From Persicimonas caeni (lineage in GTDB: Bacteria > Myxococcota_A > Bradymonadia > Bradymonadales > Bradymonadaceae): a stretch of DNA of 64,000 nucleotides. The first letter of the stretch is position 1. Every line of letters begins with the position of its first letter. The stretch covers positions 6,351,074-6,415,073 of the forward strand of contig NZ_CP041186.1 of assembly GCF_006517175.1 (NCBI RefSeq), given 5' to 3'. The notes under the pieces are model-generated. The model was not told where the DNA came from. It searched no databases and saw nothing but the letters and a program-made list of their open reading frames with translations. This document shows, one piece after another, positions 51,866 through 61,431 of this stretch. Made by a program: the position numbers and the translations under genes.

Positions 51866-51938
51866 GAGGCGTTTCCGGGGGTGCGCTCATCGAGTGCGCC
51901 GAGGGCGCGCTCGATTACGCTTACCCCCGGGAAGCCTC
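51866..51938. repeat. Dispersed palindrome family B, copy 2
   Basis: Left arm GAGGCGTTTCCGGGGGTGCG pairs with CGCTTACCCCCGGGAAGCCTC on the right, with CATCG/CGAT inside. The apical stem here is AGTGCGCC/GGCGCGCT, with bases unlike copy 1 but still complementary. It lies in the HD-GYP upstream region and contains the doubtful ATG at 51890. Confidence 0.75.
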
Positions 51939-52001
51939 AACCCTCGACAAACGTTGCACCATGATACTAACCTCCGCCCGCCTTCATAACTTGGAGTACT
52001 G

Positions 52002-54245
52002 ATGACCACTGCAGCAATGACCAACGCCCACGCCCCCCTCGCCGACAGCCTCCAAGAGGGCCTGAAGACCCTCTTTGGCTTCGACGAATTCCGCAAAGGG
52101 CAGCGCGAGGCGATGGAGACGATCATGGCCGGCGACGACGCGCTCGTCGTCATGCCGACCGGGTCGGGTAAGAGCCTTTGCTATCAGCTCACCGCGTGCG
52201 TCAAAGAAGGCGTGACGCTGGTCATCTCGCCGCTGATCGCTCTGATGAAGGACCAGGTCGACAGCCTGCAGAAGCTCGGCCTGCCGGCCACCGAGATCAA
52301 CTCGTCGATGAGCTGGGACGAGCAGCAGCGGCGTATCGAGGGGCTCAGGCTCGGCGAGTACAAGCTGGTGTACGTGGCGCCCGAGCGTTTTCGCAGCGGG
52401 TCGTTTCGCCGGGCGCTCGCCCAGGTCGACGTGTCGATGCTGGCGGTCGACGAGGCGCACTGCGTGAGCCAGTGGGGCCACGATTTCCGGCCCGACTACC
52501 TTCGTATCTCCGACATTCGCCGCGAGTTGGGCAACCCGCAGACCGTGGCGCTGACGGCGACGGCCACCAAATTCGTCCAAAAAGATATCGTCGAGCAGCT
52601 CGACATGCCCGACGCGCATATTCTGGTGTCGGGTTTCGAGCGTCCCAACCTCTTCTTCGAGGTGTTCCACGCCCGGCGCGACAGCGACAAGCTCAAGCGG
52701 CTCGTCGCGCTCATCGAGTACTACGACGGCGAGTCCATCGTCGTGTATTGCGCCACGCGCAAGCAGGTGCGCCAGGTCCAAAAGAAGCTCGCCCGCGAGG
52801 GGATCAGCTCGAGCACCTACCACGGCGGCATGGGCGACGTGGATCGCGCGCAGACGCAGAACGCCTGGATGGACGGCGAGGTGCCCGTGCTCGTGGCCAC
52901 CAACGCGTTCGGCATGGGCGTCGACAAGCCCGACGTGCGCGCGGTGGCCCACTACAACGTGCCCGGCAGCGTCGAGGCGTATTACCAGGAGGCCGGCCGC
53001 GCGGGGCGTGACGGCGATCCCGCCCATTGTCTGCTGCTGTTCAACTACGGCGACAAGGGCATCCACGACTTCTTTACCGAGAACTCGTACCCGCTGCGCA
53101 CCGAGGTGATGCTCGTGTGGCAGTACCTGAGCGGGCTCGGGACCGGCACGCACGCGGTCGACGCCGACCGTATCTCCGACGAGTTGGCGCGTCAGGGCGG
53201 CAAGATTCACTCGTTCGGGGTCGACTCCATCCTTCGCCTGCTGCAGAGCGGCGGGCATATCGAGGTGTTGCCGGCCGGGCAGGGCGTCACGGTGCTCGAC
53301 GAGACGCCGGTGGGCGAGGTGAACGTCGACTTCGAGGCGGTCGCGCACCGGCGCGAGGTGGCCAACGAGCAGCTGGGAAATATGCTGCAGTACGCCTCGA
53401 GCCAGAGCTGCCATCAGGCCGAGCTGCTGCACTACTTTAACAGCGAGCCGAGCTTCGGAGAGCGCTGCGAGAATTGCTCGTCGTGCTCGGGCATGCCCGA
53501 GTATGTCGAGGAGAACGCCGAGGCGCTCCAGAAGTCGATCGCCACGGCCGAAGCGCCCGACGTGCTCATCAAGAAGCTCTTGGCGGGTGTGGCCCGCGGT
53601 CGCGGAAAGCGCGGGGCGCACGCAGTCGCGGCGATGCTGCGCGGCTCGATGGCCAAGTCGGTCACCGAGGCGGGCTTCGACAAGTTGAGCACCCACGGGA
53701 TCTTGAGCGCGATGGTCCAGGACGACCTCGTGCATCTGCTCGACATGCTCACCGCCAGCAAGCTGGTGGAGCGAAACGAGTACGGCTGCGTGTCGATTAC
53801 GTCGCTCGGGGCGGACGTCATGCGCGACGACGCGCCGATGCCCGAGTCGCTCGAGCGTCAACTCGACATCACGCTGGTCGAGCCGTCGCGGCGCCAGAAG
53901 CGCAAGCAGACGCGTCGCTCCGATGCGGCCGCGGCCACCGGGAGCACTTATGACCGCACGCTCGAGCTCGTCCAACAGGGGCTCACCCCCGACGAGATCG
54001 CCGAGGAGCGCGGCCTGAAGACGCGCACCATCACCAACCATCTCATTACGCTCGCCGCGCGCGGGGACACCTTCGACCTCGAGCCGTATCTCGACGGCGA
54101 TATCCTGGCGCGCATGCGCACCCTGGCGGCCGACTGGCAGGACGGCGACGCGCTCCGCCCGCTCAAGGACGAGCTGCCCGAGAGCTGCTCGTACCCCAAG
54201 CTCAAGATTCATCTCGCTCAGGTGTTGATGGAGCGCGAAGGGTGA
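52002..54245 (+). CDS. recQ: ATP-dependent DNA helicase RecQ
   Basis: 747 residues, GGAG 7 bases before ATG 52002. Helicase motifs: Walker A MPTGSGKSLCYQL, DEAH (Asp150, LAVDEAHCVSQWGHDFRPDY), VALTATATKFV, QEAGRAGRDG with the arginine finger and YCATRKQVRQVQ. The RecQ zinc site is Cys470, Cys489, Cys492, Cys495 in CHQAELL...CENCSSC. RQC winged helix and a C-terminal helix-turn-helix (TPDEIAEERGLKTRTITNHLITLAARGD) follow; an HRDC domain is not evident. A 3'-5' helicase in repair and recombination. The next gene is 103 bp away, so transcription may be shared, but function suggests independence. Confidence 0.95.
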   Translation: MTTAAMTNAHAPLADSLQEGLKTLFGFDEFRKGQREAMETIMAGDDALVVMPTGSGKSLCYQLTACVKEGVTLVISPLIALMKDQVDSLQKLGLPATEINSSMSWDEQQRRIEGLRLGEYKLVYVAPERFRSGSFRRALAQVDVSMLAVDEAHCVSQWGHDFRPDYLRISDIRRELGNPQTVALTATATKFVQKDIVEQLDMPDAHILVSGFERPNLFFEVFHARRDSDKLKRLVALIEYYDGESIVVYCATRKQVRQVQKKLAREGISSSTYHGGMGDVDRAQTQNAWMDGEVPVLVATNAFGMGVDKPDVRAVAHYNVPGSVEAYYQEAGRAGRDGDPAHCLLLFNYGDKGIHDFFTENSYPLRTEVMLVWQYLSGLGTGTHAVDADRISDELARQGGKIHSFGVDSILRLLQSGGHIEVLPAGQGVTVLDETPVGEVNVDFEAVAHRREVANEQLGNMLQYASSQSCHQAELLHYFNSEPSFGERCENCSSCSGMPEYVEENAEALQKSIATAEAPDVLIKKLLAGVARGRGKRGAHAVAAMLRGSMAKSVTEAGFDKLSTHGILSAMVQDDLVHLLDMLTASKLVERNEYGCVSITSLGADVMRDDAPMPESLERQLDITLVEPSRRQKRKQTRRSDAAAATGSTYDRTLELVQQGLTPDEIAEERGLKTRTITNHLITLAARGDTFDLEPYLDGDILARMRTLAADWQDGDALRPLKDELPESCSYPKLKIHLAQVLMEREG

Positions 54246-54348
54246 AGTGAACTGTCCTTGCCAAACGCCACGCGTCCGCTATGGTGGCCCCATAGGATGT
54301 GCGTAGGTGTAGTCAAACTTGATACCCATCACAGGTGTCAGCGTTGCG

Positions 54349-55812
54349 ATGAATGGTACTGGACGGCTTCAAATTGCCGGTTGGGTGGCCGTAGTCTGTT
54401 TGCTCGTTGGGACCGCGGCGACGGCCCAGGTCCAGACGAAGCCGACCGAGCGAGCAAACCCCGACACGCCTGCCTCCACCGCCATCACCTACCAGTTCAA
54501 CGACCCCAACCCGCGGGTCAAGAACTCGGTCTACTCGGTCTACCAGGCCGACGGCGTGACCATGATGGTGCGTCATCCGCGCCAGGAAGCCCCTCAATTC
54601 GACAAGCCGACATGGTACGCCAACGCGGCGACCGACGGTCGTCTGGTGCGCGTGCTCCAGGCGCATCGCCCGGTGCTCGTCAAGCCCGGCTCGGGCGGCT
54701 ACAAGCCCGGCACGCGTGAGCGTCGCCGGCGTCGAGACGACGTGTCCTACGTCGCCTACGACAACCTCGAGACGAAGCTCGTGCGCGGCGAAAAGGACCG
54801 AAAGATCGCCGGTCAGAAGACCCACCACTACATCTTGCACCTCGGCTTCGAGGGGACCCGCTTCGATGACACCGGCGAGAAGGTCGAGCAAAAGAAGCTC
54901 GCCTACGAGCACCACCTCTGGATCGCCGAGGACCTGCCGTACTCGCCGGCCTTCGCGCAGCCGTTTCGCATCATCGGCCGCCTCTTCGTGGGCGACGACG
55001 GCACCAAGCTGGGCGAGTATATCTACGACCAGGTGCGCCCCGAGCTGGAGGCGAAGGGCCTTGTATTGGGCATGGAGTTTCGCCAGAAGGGCGAGAAGGC
55101 CGCAAAATACAGGCTCGAGGCCGAGCGCTTCGGCAAAGCCAAGGCGCGAAAGGCCACGCTGCCCGAGTACCCGATCATCGACCAGAAGACCTTCGCCAAG
55201 ATCACGCCGTTGAGCTTCGTCAGCCGCATGGTCGCGCCCTCCGACGAGGAGGCCGCCGGCAAGTCGAGCTTCGAGCTGTCCTACAAGGGCGACGCGAAGG
55301 GGGACATCGAGGGGACCGCAGTGTGGGGAACGAACACCCACGGCGACTTCGCGCTGTTGCTCAGCCTGCCGTCGAAGTTCGGTTCCGAACAGGGCGCGGC
55401 CGCCGAGGGCGCGTCCTCCAAAGAGATCTTTTTGCTGCTCATGCGGCCCATGCACGGCCGCCCCGAGGAGGGAGAGTACGAGGTGGCCAACGTGGTCGAC
55501 GACATCGAGTCGCTGTCGAAAGAGGAGCTCGAGGCGTTGTCCCAGAAGTTTACGGTCATGGCCGTCATCCGCGAGCGCAAAAAGGACGCCGAGCACCCCG
55601 ATATCTACGCGCTGACCGAGGCGGCCGAGGGCAAGGTCACCGTCTCGAAGGGCGAAGAGGGCCTGCAGGGGACGATCGAGCTCGAGCTGAACGGAATCGC
55701 CCTGTCGACCGACGCCTCGAAGGCCTCCATCGAGGTAAAGGCGAGCTTTTCGGCGCGCAAGGCGCTTGATAATGTCGGATCGAGCACCATTACTCAGGTG
55801 CTCACTCGCTAG
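54349..55812 (+). CDS. Secreted protein of unknown function
   Basis: 487 residues from ATG 54349, chosen for the signal peptide (GRLQIAGWVAVVCLLVGTAATAQ); an in-frame ATG at 54319 adds ten residues. Contains a basic block RERRRRRDD near residue 120, and beta-like strands with YHHYILHLGFEG and TAVWGTNTHGDFALLLSLPSKF. No recognised domain or catalytic triad. Seventeen bases separate it from the kinase-ATPase-TPR gene, so the two are almost certainly co-transcribed. A periplasmic accessory protein for that signalling enzyme is possible but unproven. Confidence 0.6.
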   Translation: MNGTGRLQIAGWVAVVCLLVGTAATAQVQTKPTERANPDTPASTAITYQFNDPNPRVKNSVYSVYQADGVTMMVRHPRQEAPQFDKPTWYANAATDGRLVRVLQAHRPVLVKPGSGGYKPGTRERRRRRDDVSYVAYDNLETKLVRGEKDRKIAGQKTHHYILHLGFEGTRFDDTGEKVEQKKLAYEHHLWIAEDLPYSPAFAQPFRIIGRLFVGDDGTKLGEYIYDQVRPELEAKGLVLGMEFRQKGEKAAKYRLEAERFGKAKARKATLPEYPIIDQKTFAKITPLSFVSRMVAPSDEEAAGKSSFELSYKGDAKGDIEGTAVWGTNTHGDFALLLSLPSKFGSEQGAAAEGASSKEIFLLLMRPMHGRPEEGEYEVANVVDDIESLSKEELEALSQKFTVMAVIRERKKDAEHPDIYALTEAAEGKVTVSKGEEGLQGTIELELNGIALSTDASKASIEVKASFSARKALDNVGSSTITQVLTR

Positions 55813-55829
55813 CGTCGAGTCTGGACCTC

Positions 55830-58800
55830 ATGGCAAATTCTTTGGGCGGAGCGCCCATTCCATGTCACGCCTTTGATCTCTTGGAGCCGCTGGGCAGCGG
55901 AGGGATGGCCGAGGTGTGGCGGGCGGAGCATCGCGCACAGAAGACGCCGGTGGCCATCAAGGTGATCACGGCCCGGCAGGCCCGACAGAGCGCCTACGTG
56001 GACCGGTTTCGTCGCGAGGTTCAGGCGGTGGCCGGCTTGAATCACCCAGGCATCGTCGGGGTCTTCGATTACGGCCAGATTCCCGACGAGGCCGCCAGCC
56101 GACACCCCCGTCTGGTCGCCGGAAGTCCGTTCCTCGCCATGGAACTGATGAGCGGCGGAAGCCTCGCCTCCTTACCCACGTCGAGCAGCTGGGCCGACCT
56201 TCGGGCCCTGTTGGCGAGCATGCTCGATGCGCTGGCTCACGCCCATGCTCGCGGCGTGATTCATCGCGACCTCAAGCCCGCCAACGTCCTGTTCGACCGC
56301 CGCACTGACGGCCGCCTGACCATCAAATTGGCCGATTTCGGCATCGCCCACGCCCTGCGTCGCCGCTGCGAGATGCCTGTGACGAACTCGCCGTCGAGTT
56401 CGGTGGGCACTCCCCTTTATATGCCGCCCGAGCAATTCGAGGGTCGTTGGCGCGACTTCGGCCCGTGGACCGACCTGTACGCTCTGGGGGCCATGGCCTA
56501 CGAGATGGCGAGCGGGCACCCGCCCTTTGTCGCCGAGAATCCGGTCAAGCTGGCGATCATGCATATGAGCAAGGCGCCGCCGCGGATGCACCCGCGCTTC
56601 GACGTCCCCGCCGGGTTCGAGGAGTGGGTCCAGCGCTTGCTCATCAAGGAGCCGCACGCGCGCTTCGAACGGGCGGCTGACGCTGCCCGGGCGCTCGCGG
56701 CGCTACCCGACTGTGCACCTGCGCTCAGGCAGACGTCTCCGGGGCTGCCCGCCGAGGCACCACTGCCGCGCGACCCGTCCCATGAGGATCTCGCGGATAC
56801 GCTCTTCGAGGTGGTCGGCGAGACGCTCGCGATGCCCGGCGTCGAAGCCTTGGCGACACAGGCTTCCGAACACGCGGCGACCGAGCACTTGCCGCGCGAA
56901 GCCTTCTCGGGCCTGGAGACGCAGAGTCACGAATCAACCGAGACGCCCGCGCCCGAGACTCCCTCGCCGTTGCAGGTGCCGCCGACCTGGCGCATTGCCG
57001 GACGCCAAGGTTCCTCGGTGCAACTCAGCGGGGCCGGGCTGGGCTTGTTCGGACTGCGCGAGATCCCGATGGTCGACCGCGACGACGAACGCGATCTGAT
57101 CTGGGAGGCGCTTCGCCGGGCCGTCGACGAGGGGCGGCCGCGGGCCGTGCTCCTGACCGGAGCCTCGGGCACGGGCAAGAGCCGGCTGACCGACTGGATG
57201 TGCACTCGCGCCGACGAACTCGGCGTCGCCACGGTGCTGCGCGCCTCGCACAGTCACACCGCGGCGGTCAACGAGGGTGTGGCGGGCATGCTGGAGGACT
57301 ACTTTGCCTGTTGGGGGGCGACTCGCGAGGAGACCCGCGAGCGGGTACGTGCCGGTCTCGAGCGCGTCGGCGGCGTGGCGGAGCAGGACCCGACGCACGA
57401 CACGAGCGACGACGTGAGCGCATTGGTCGAGCTGATCCGCCCGGTGGGAGAGACGGCCACCGCAGAGGAGCGCTACCGGTTTTCCTCGCCCCGCGAGCGC
57501 CATGCGGTGGTGGCTCGTTTGGTGCGCCGGCTCGCGGGGCGTCGCGCGGTCATCATCTGGCTCGACGAGGTTCAGTGGAGCTCCGAGTCGATCGCGTTGG
57601 TCGAGCACGTGCTTCGGAGCGACCGCGAGATGCCCGTGCTCTTCGTGCTCACGGCGCGCTCCGAGGCGCTCGGCGACGATGAGCACGTCGCCGCAAAGCT
57701 CGATGCGCTGGCGGAACTACCCGGGTGCGTGCACCGAGATGTGGGCAACCTGCCGTCACACTATCAACTCGAGCTCGTCCACGAGATGCTCACGCTCGAG
57801 CCCGAGTTGGCCGAGCAGGTCGTCGCTCACACCGGCGGCAACCCGCTCTTCGCCGTGCAGCTTGTGGGGGACTGGGTCGAGCGCGGCGCGTTGAGCTCGT
57901 CGCACCGGGGCTATCAGCTCAACGAGGATCTCGGTGACGCCGTGCCGGCGACAATTCGCGAGCTCGTCGAAGCGCGGCTGGCGCGGTTGATCGCGGGCGG
58001 TCCGGCGGAAGAAGGTGCGCAGGATGACGAGGCACTGGAGCTGGCCGCGGCGCTGGGCATGCGTGTGGACGCAGACGATTGGGACGCAGCGTGTCGGCAC
58101 GCCGGGTTGGAGGTCGAGCTCGGTCGGCTGACCGAGGCGTTGGTCGACAGCGGTCTGGCCGAGCGCCTGCACCGTGGCTGGAGCTTCGCGCACGGCGTGG
58201 TGCGCCAATGTCTCGAAGCCCGAGCGCGCCGTGAAGGCCGGTGGCAAACCCATCACGCAGCCTGTGCGAAGATGCTCGAGGACCGAGGCGGCAACGACAC
58301 GCCCTCGGCCGCGGTTCGCCTGGCCGAGCACTGGTTGGAGGCCGGACAGCCGGAGTGTGCGATCGGTCCGCTACTCTTTGCGGCAACCGAACTCGTCGAA
58401 CGGGGAGAACACACTCGGGCGCAGGATCTACTCGACAGGCGCGAGGAGGCTCTGGCGCATATGGAGATTGGAACCGACGAGCGTGCTTGGTCCCAGGGCT
58501 GGGTAGTCCGTGCGCGCAGCCTGATGGCGCACGGGCCGAATCCGGAGAGCCTCGAATACTTTGATCGCGTCGAGCACTGCGCCCGCGAATCTGGCTGCCG
58601 CGACCTCCTCGCGGCGGCCGGCCACCTGCGCGGCATCGACGCGAGCCGCCGCGGCGACTCCGATGCAGGCCTCGCCTATTTCGAACAGAGCCGACGCGAC
58701 GCGACGGCCGTCGGCGACCAGAGCTTGGTGGCCCATAACACCCGCTGGATCGGCACCTTGCGCCAAGCTCGCGCCGAGTTCGAGCTCGCCCAGGAGTCTT

Positions 58801-59486
58801 TCGAGCAGGCGATGCGAGACTTCGAGCGTCTCGCCGACGACCAGTATCACGGCGAGGCGCATAACGAGTTGGCCTATCTGTGTTTGCAGCGTGGCGACCT
58901 CGACGGGGCCGAGGCGCTCTTGGAGCAGGCTCTCGCGTTTTGGGAGAATTCGCCCACACGCAATCCGCTGGGGTTGGCGAATACCTACAATATCCTAGGC
59001 GAAGTCTATCGCCAGCGCGCCCGTCCGGCCGAGGCGTTGGCGCACTACCGGCGCGCGCTGCGTATCTACGAGCGCACCGAGCTCGACAACTTCGCCCACG
59101 TCACCCGGCTCAATATCGGCCTGGCGCTCGTCCTCGACGAGCAGTTTGCCCAGGCGCGCGAGGTCCTCGAGGATGTCGAGCACTCGTTGCACGCGCCGAC
59201 TCGGGCGATGTGCAGGCTGGCGTTGCTCTCGTGTGCCGCCGACGAAGAGACTTGGGATGATTGGGACCGGTGGGCCGACGAGGCAATCGCGTGGTTCGAG
59301 GAGCACGAGTTTTTCGAGCAGGCCAACGCCTGGGCGGCCGAGGTCGCCGGCGAGCGTGCCGCCTCCCGCGGCCGGCTCGAGCGTGCACGACGGGTGTGGG
59401 AGCTCTCCGAGCGCCAGTGGCGGGCCATCGGCGACACCCAATCAGCCGCGCGGGTGGCCGATCGCATCGCCGCGCTGGCGAAATAG
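55830..59486 (+). CDS. Ser/Thr kinase fused to ATPase and TPR domains
   Basis: 1218 residues. Kinase at about residues 14-280: PLGSGGMAEVWRAE, VAIKVI, HRDLKPANVLF (near 145), LADFGIAHAL (near 168), TPLYMPPEQF. A low-complexity region of about 120 residues follows. The ATPase at about 400-700 has LLTGASGTGKSRLTDWM (Walker A near 443) and AVIIWLDEVQWSSE (Walker B), STAND/AAA style. The last 350 residues are TPR-like helices (YHGEAHNELAYLCLQRGDLDGAEALLEQALAF; NTYNILGEVYRQRARPAEALAHYRRALRIYERTE). Cytosolic multidomain signalling protein, family known from Myxococcota-type bacteria; its stimulus and phosphorylation target are unknown. Preceded closely by a secreted gene. Confidence 0.9.
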   Translation: MANSLGGAPIPCHAFDLLEPLGSGGMAEVWRAEHRAQKTPVAIKVITARQARQSAYVDRFRREVQAVAGLNHPGIVGVFDYGQIPDEAASRHPRLVAGSPFLAMELMSGGSLASLPTSSSWADLRALLASMLDALAHAHARGVIHRDLKPANVLFDRRTDGRLTIKLADFGIAHALRRRCEMPVTNSPSSSVGTPLYMPPEQFEGRWRDFGPWTDLYALGAMAYEMASGHPPFVAENPVKLAIMHMSKAPPRMHPRFDVPAGFEEWVQRLLIKEPHARFERAADAARALAALPDCAPALRQTSPGLPAEAPLPRDPSHEDLADTLFEVVGETLAMPGVEALATQASEHAATEHLPREAFSGLETQSHESTETPAPETPSPLQVPPTWRIAGRQGSSVQLSGAGLGLFGLREIPMVDRDDERDLIWEALRRAVDEGRPRAVLLTGASGTGKSRLTDWMCTRADELGVATVLRASHSHTAAVNEGVAGMLEDYFACWGATREETRERVRAGLERVGGVAEQDPTHDTSDDVSALVELIRPVGETATAEERYRFSSPRERHAVVARLVRRLAGRRAVIIWLDEVQWSSESIALVEHVLRSDREMPVLFVLTARSEALGDDEHVAAKLDALAELPGCVHRDVGNLPSHYQLELVHEMLTLEPELAEQVVAHTGGNPLFAVQLVGDWVERGALSSSHRGYQLNEDLGDAVPATIRELVEARLARLIAGGPAEEGAQDDEALELAAALGMRVDADDWDAACRHAGLEVELGRLTEALVDSGLAERLHRGWSFAHGVVRQCLEARARREGRWQTHHAACAKMLEDRGGNDTPSAAVRLAEHWLEAGQPECAIGPLLFAATELVERGEHTRAQDLLDRREEALAHMEIGTDERAWSQGWVVRARSLMAHGPNPESLEYFDRVEHCARESGCRDLLAAAGHLRGIDASRRGDSDAGLAYFEQSRRDATAVGDQSLVAHNTRWIGTLRQARAEFELAQESFEQAMRDFERLADDQYHGEAHNELAYLCLQRGDLDGAEALLEQALAFWENSPTRNPLGLANTYNILGEVYRQRARPAEALAHYRRALRIYERTELDNFAHVTRLNIGLALVLDEQFAQAREVLEDVEHSLHAPTRAMCRLALLSCAADEETWDDWDRWADEAIAWFEEHEFFEQANAWAAEVAGERAASRGRLERARRVWELSERQWRAIGDTQSAARVADRIAALAK

Positions 59487-59609
59487 GTGAGCCTTCGAGA
59501 TGTTTTTATGAATCGAATCGACGCTCAAAGGGGTCCAACTGTTGAGGTCACTAGACTTCGAGCGACCTGTCGGCGATCGTTGTGCAGACTGAAGACCGAG
59601 GACCGAATC

Positions 59610-60257
59610 ATGAAGCGTAGCGTCCACATTATCATCGCCTGTGCCACCCTCGTCGCGTTCACCTGGGGGTGCGACGGCAGCACACTCGGCTCGAGCAAGA
59701 GCGCCACCGAAACCCGCGGCGCAGCCCTCCAGCAGACGACTGCCGACGAGAAGACCGAGGCCGAAGCGCACAACCACGACTTCGAGCATATCGACTACTC
59801 GGAGGTGCCCGACAAGAAGGCCGACCCCGACCTGAAGCTGACCGAAGAGCAGTGGAAGGAGCGCCTGTCGGACGAGGAGTACGAGATCCTGCGCGAGAGC
59901 GGCACCGAGCCGGCGTTTACCGGCGAGTTGCTCAAAATCAAGAAGCAGGGCGTGTACGTGTGCGGTGGCTGCGGCGAGCCGTTGTTCTCGTCCGAGACCA
60001 AGTTCAAGTCAGGCACGGGCTGGCCGAGCTTCTACGACGCCGTCGAAGACGGCACGGTGGGGTTGGCCAAGGACAACAAGTACGGCATGCAGCGCGTCGA
60101 GGTCTACTGCACCAACTGCGGTGGCCACCTCGGCCACGTCTTCAACGACGGCCCGGCGCCGACCGGCCTTCGCTACTGCATCAACTCGGCCGCGCTCGAG
60201 TTCGTGGAGGGTGATGTCGAGGAAGGTCAGTCCGGCGAAGCCGCCACCGACGAATAA
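59610..60257 (+). CDS. msrB: Lipoprotein methionine-R-sulfoxide reductase MsrB
   Basis: 215 residues from ATG 59610 (GAGG upstream). Lipobox TWGC (Cys21) followed by a linker of about 55 residues, so an envelope-anchored enzyme, in contrast to usual cytosolic MsrB. Zinc cysteines Cys118/Cys121 ([10 protein letters not shown]) and Cys167/Cys170 ([16 protein letters not shown]), substrate site [12 protein letters not shown], and catalytic Cys190 in [10 protein letters not shown]. Complements MsrA (22307-22951), giving both stereochemical repairs, in cytoplasm and envelope respectively. It needs a periplasmic electron donor, which is not apparent nearby. Confidence 0.92.
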   Translation: MKRSVHIIIACATLVAFTWGCDGSTLGSSKSATETRGAALQQTTADEKTEAEAHNHDFEHIDYSEVPDKKADPDLKLTEEQWKERLSDEEYEILRESGTEPAFTGELLKIKKQGVYVCGGCGEPLFSSETKFKSGTGWPSFYDAVEDGTVGLAKDNKYGMQRVEVYCTNCGGHLGHVFNDGPAPTGLRYCINSAALEFVEGDVEEGQSGEAATDE

Positions 60258-60288
60258 GAGCGCGACGAGTAAGATCGCCGAGCAGGAT

Positions 60289-60531
60289 TCAGACGGCGCG
60301 CCGCTTCCAACCGCAGTCCTTGCAGCGGTGCTTGGGGACCATCAAAAAGACGCCCCACAGCGCCAAGATCCCGCTCACTCCCAGAGTGGGAATCGCGCCG
60401 ACAAACCCCACCATCACCAGCGCCCAACCAAAGATCACCCCGAAGACCGAGCGGCGGCGCACTACGCGCTCGCTGCTGCATTCGGGGCACTCTGCGTATT
60501 CTTTTCGATGAGCTGCGATGGGGGACCTCAC
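60289..60531 (-). CDS. Small zinc-ribbon membrane protein
   Basis: 80 residues from a GTG at 60531. CPEC at the N-terminal side and CKDC at the C-terminal side form a plausible Cys4 zinc ribbon around two membrane helices (VFGVIFGWALVMVGFVGAI and GVSGILALWGVFLMV). The paired arrangement of zinc ribbon and two helices matches small DUF-type membrane proteins. No ribosome-binding site stands out, so confidence in the start is low. Function unknown. Confidence 0.5.
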   Translation of the reverse strand: MRSPIAAHRKEYAECPECSSERVVRRRSVFGVIFGWALVMVGFVGAIPTLGVSGILALWGVFLMVPKHRCKDCGWKRRAV

Positions 60532-60604
60532 GGGGCATCGGACTTCTAGGTCGCTTCGTACAACATGCGCCGGTTCGGCGCAATTTCGGGTTCGTGATGT
60601 AAGG

Positions 60605-60624
60605 TAGTCAGTTTTGCTTGACTA
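60605..60624 (+). promoter_or_regulatory. MarR operator 1 with overlapping -35 element
   Basis: TAGTCAGTTTTGCTTGACTA is an inverted repeat with arms TAGTCA/TGACTA. TTGACT at 60619-60624 is a good -35, with a weaker -10 TACTGT at 60641. The same dyad recurs 50 bases downstream, so both are probably bound by the adjacent MarR protein. Confidence 0.7.
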
Positions 60625-60654
60625 AATTGGGGGCGGCGCTACTGTTTGGTGTTG

Positions 60655-60674
60655 TAGTCAAGTCTGGTTGACTA
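60655..60674 (+). promoter_or_regulatory. MarR operator 2
   Basis: TAGTCAAGTCTGGTTGACTA, a more complete dyad (TAGTCAA/TTGACTA). It falls at the expected transcription start, exactly 50 bases from operator 1, about five helical turns apart, favouring cooperative repression of the downstream operon. Confidence 0.7.
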
Positions 60675-60705
60675 AATGCGCCCGAGGCGCTCGATACGGA
60701 GAAGG

Positions 60706-61431
60706 ATGATGCTAGAGCCGATTAGCCCCACCATCTGGGGTGCAGAGCACGATGTGAAGGCGCCGGGAGGCATCATTTTCCGCTCGCGCATGAGCGTGGT
60801 CGACCTGGGCGACGGCGAGTTGTTGCTGCACTCGCCGGTGCCCATCGACGACGCTCTGGCCGCCGAGATCGATGCGTTGGGTACGGTGCGCTGGATTGTG
60901 GCGCCCAACGATCAACACCATCTGTACGCCGGGGAGGCCTCGGCTCGGTACCCGGGCGCGACGCTCTTGGGTACGCAGGGGGCGCGGGACAACGAGCCCG
61001 ACGTCGAGTTCGACGCTGCACTCGAAGACGGCGCGCCCCCCGAGTGGGCGGGGCGCCTCGAGATGGTCGGCATCGAGGGGACTCGGTATTGGAACGAGTT
61101 TGTGTTCTACGAGCCCAAGTCGCGCACCCTGATCTGCTCGGACCTGGTCTTCAATATCCACGAGATCCCCAATTTCGCGACCAACCTGATGCTCACGCTC
61201 GTCGGGGGCAAGGGCGGGGTGGTGCAGACGCGGTCGGAGCGCTGGTTTCTGGTGAAAGACCGCCCGAGCTATGCCGAGAGCATCGCGAAGGTGCTCGCGT
61301 GGGACTTCGACCGGCTCGTGATGGGTCACGGGCGTGTGGTCGAGACCGGCGGATATGAAGAGTTGGCCAGGGCGGTTCGGTGGGCGCTTCCGTCGTCGCA
61401 TCGGGAGAAAACGGAGCAAGGGACGCCATGA
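60706..61431 (+). CDS. DUF4336-type metallo-beta-lactamase-like protein
   Basis: 241 residues; GGAG lies 4 bases before ATG 60706 and 7 before the adjacent ATG at 60709, either possible. DUF4336 family: GGIIFRSRMSVVDLGDGELLLHSPVP, WIVAPNDQHHLYAGEASARYPGATLLGT and GHGRVVETGGYEELARAV, a degenerate metallo-beta-lactamase fold that keeps only part of the HxHxDH metal motif (NDQHH, GHG). Cytosolic, substrate unknown. The final codon and the MarR start overlap as ATGA, so the two are one operon controlled by the twin operators upstream. Genomes often link such proteins with detoxification regulators. Confidence 0.8.
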   Translation: MMLEPISPTIWGAEHDVKAPGGIIFRSRMSVVDLGDGELLLHSPVPIDDALAAEIDALGTVRWIVAPNDQHHLYAGEASARYPGATLLGTQGARDNEPDVEFDAALEDGAPPEWAGRLEMVGIEGTRYWNEFVFYEPKSRTLICSDLVFNIHEIPNFATNLMLTLVGGKGGVVQTRSERWFLVKDRPSYAESIAKVLAWDFDRLVMGHGRVVETGGYEELARAVRWALPSSHREKTEQGTP

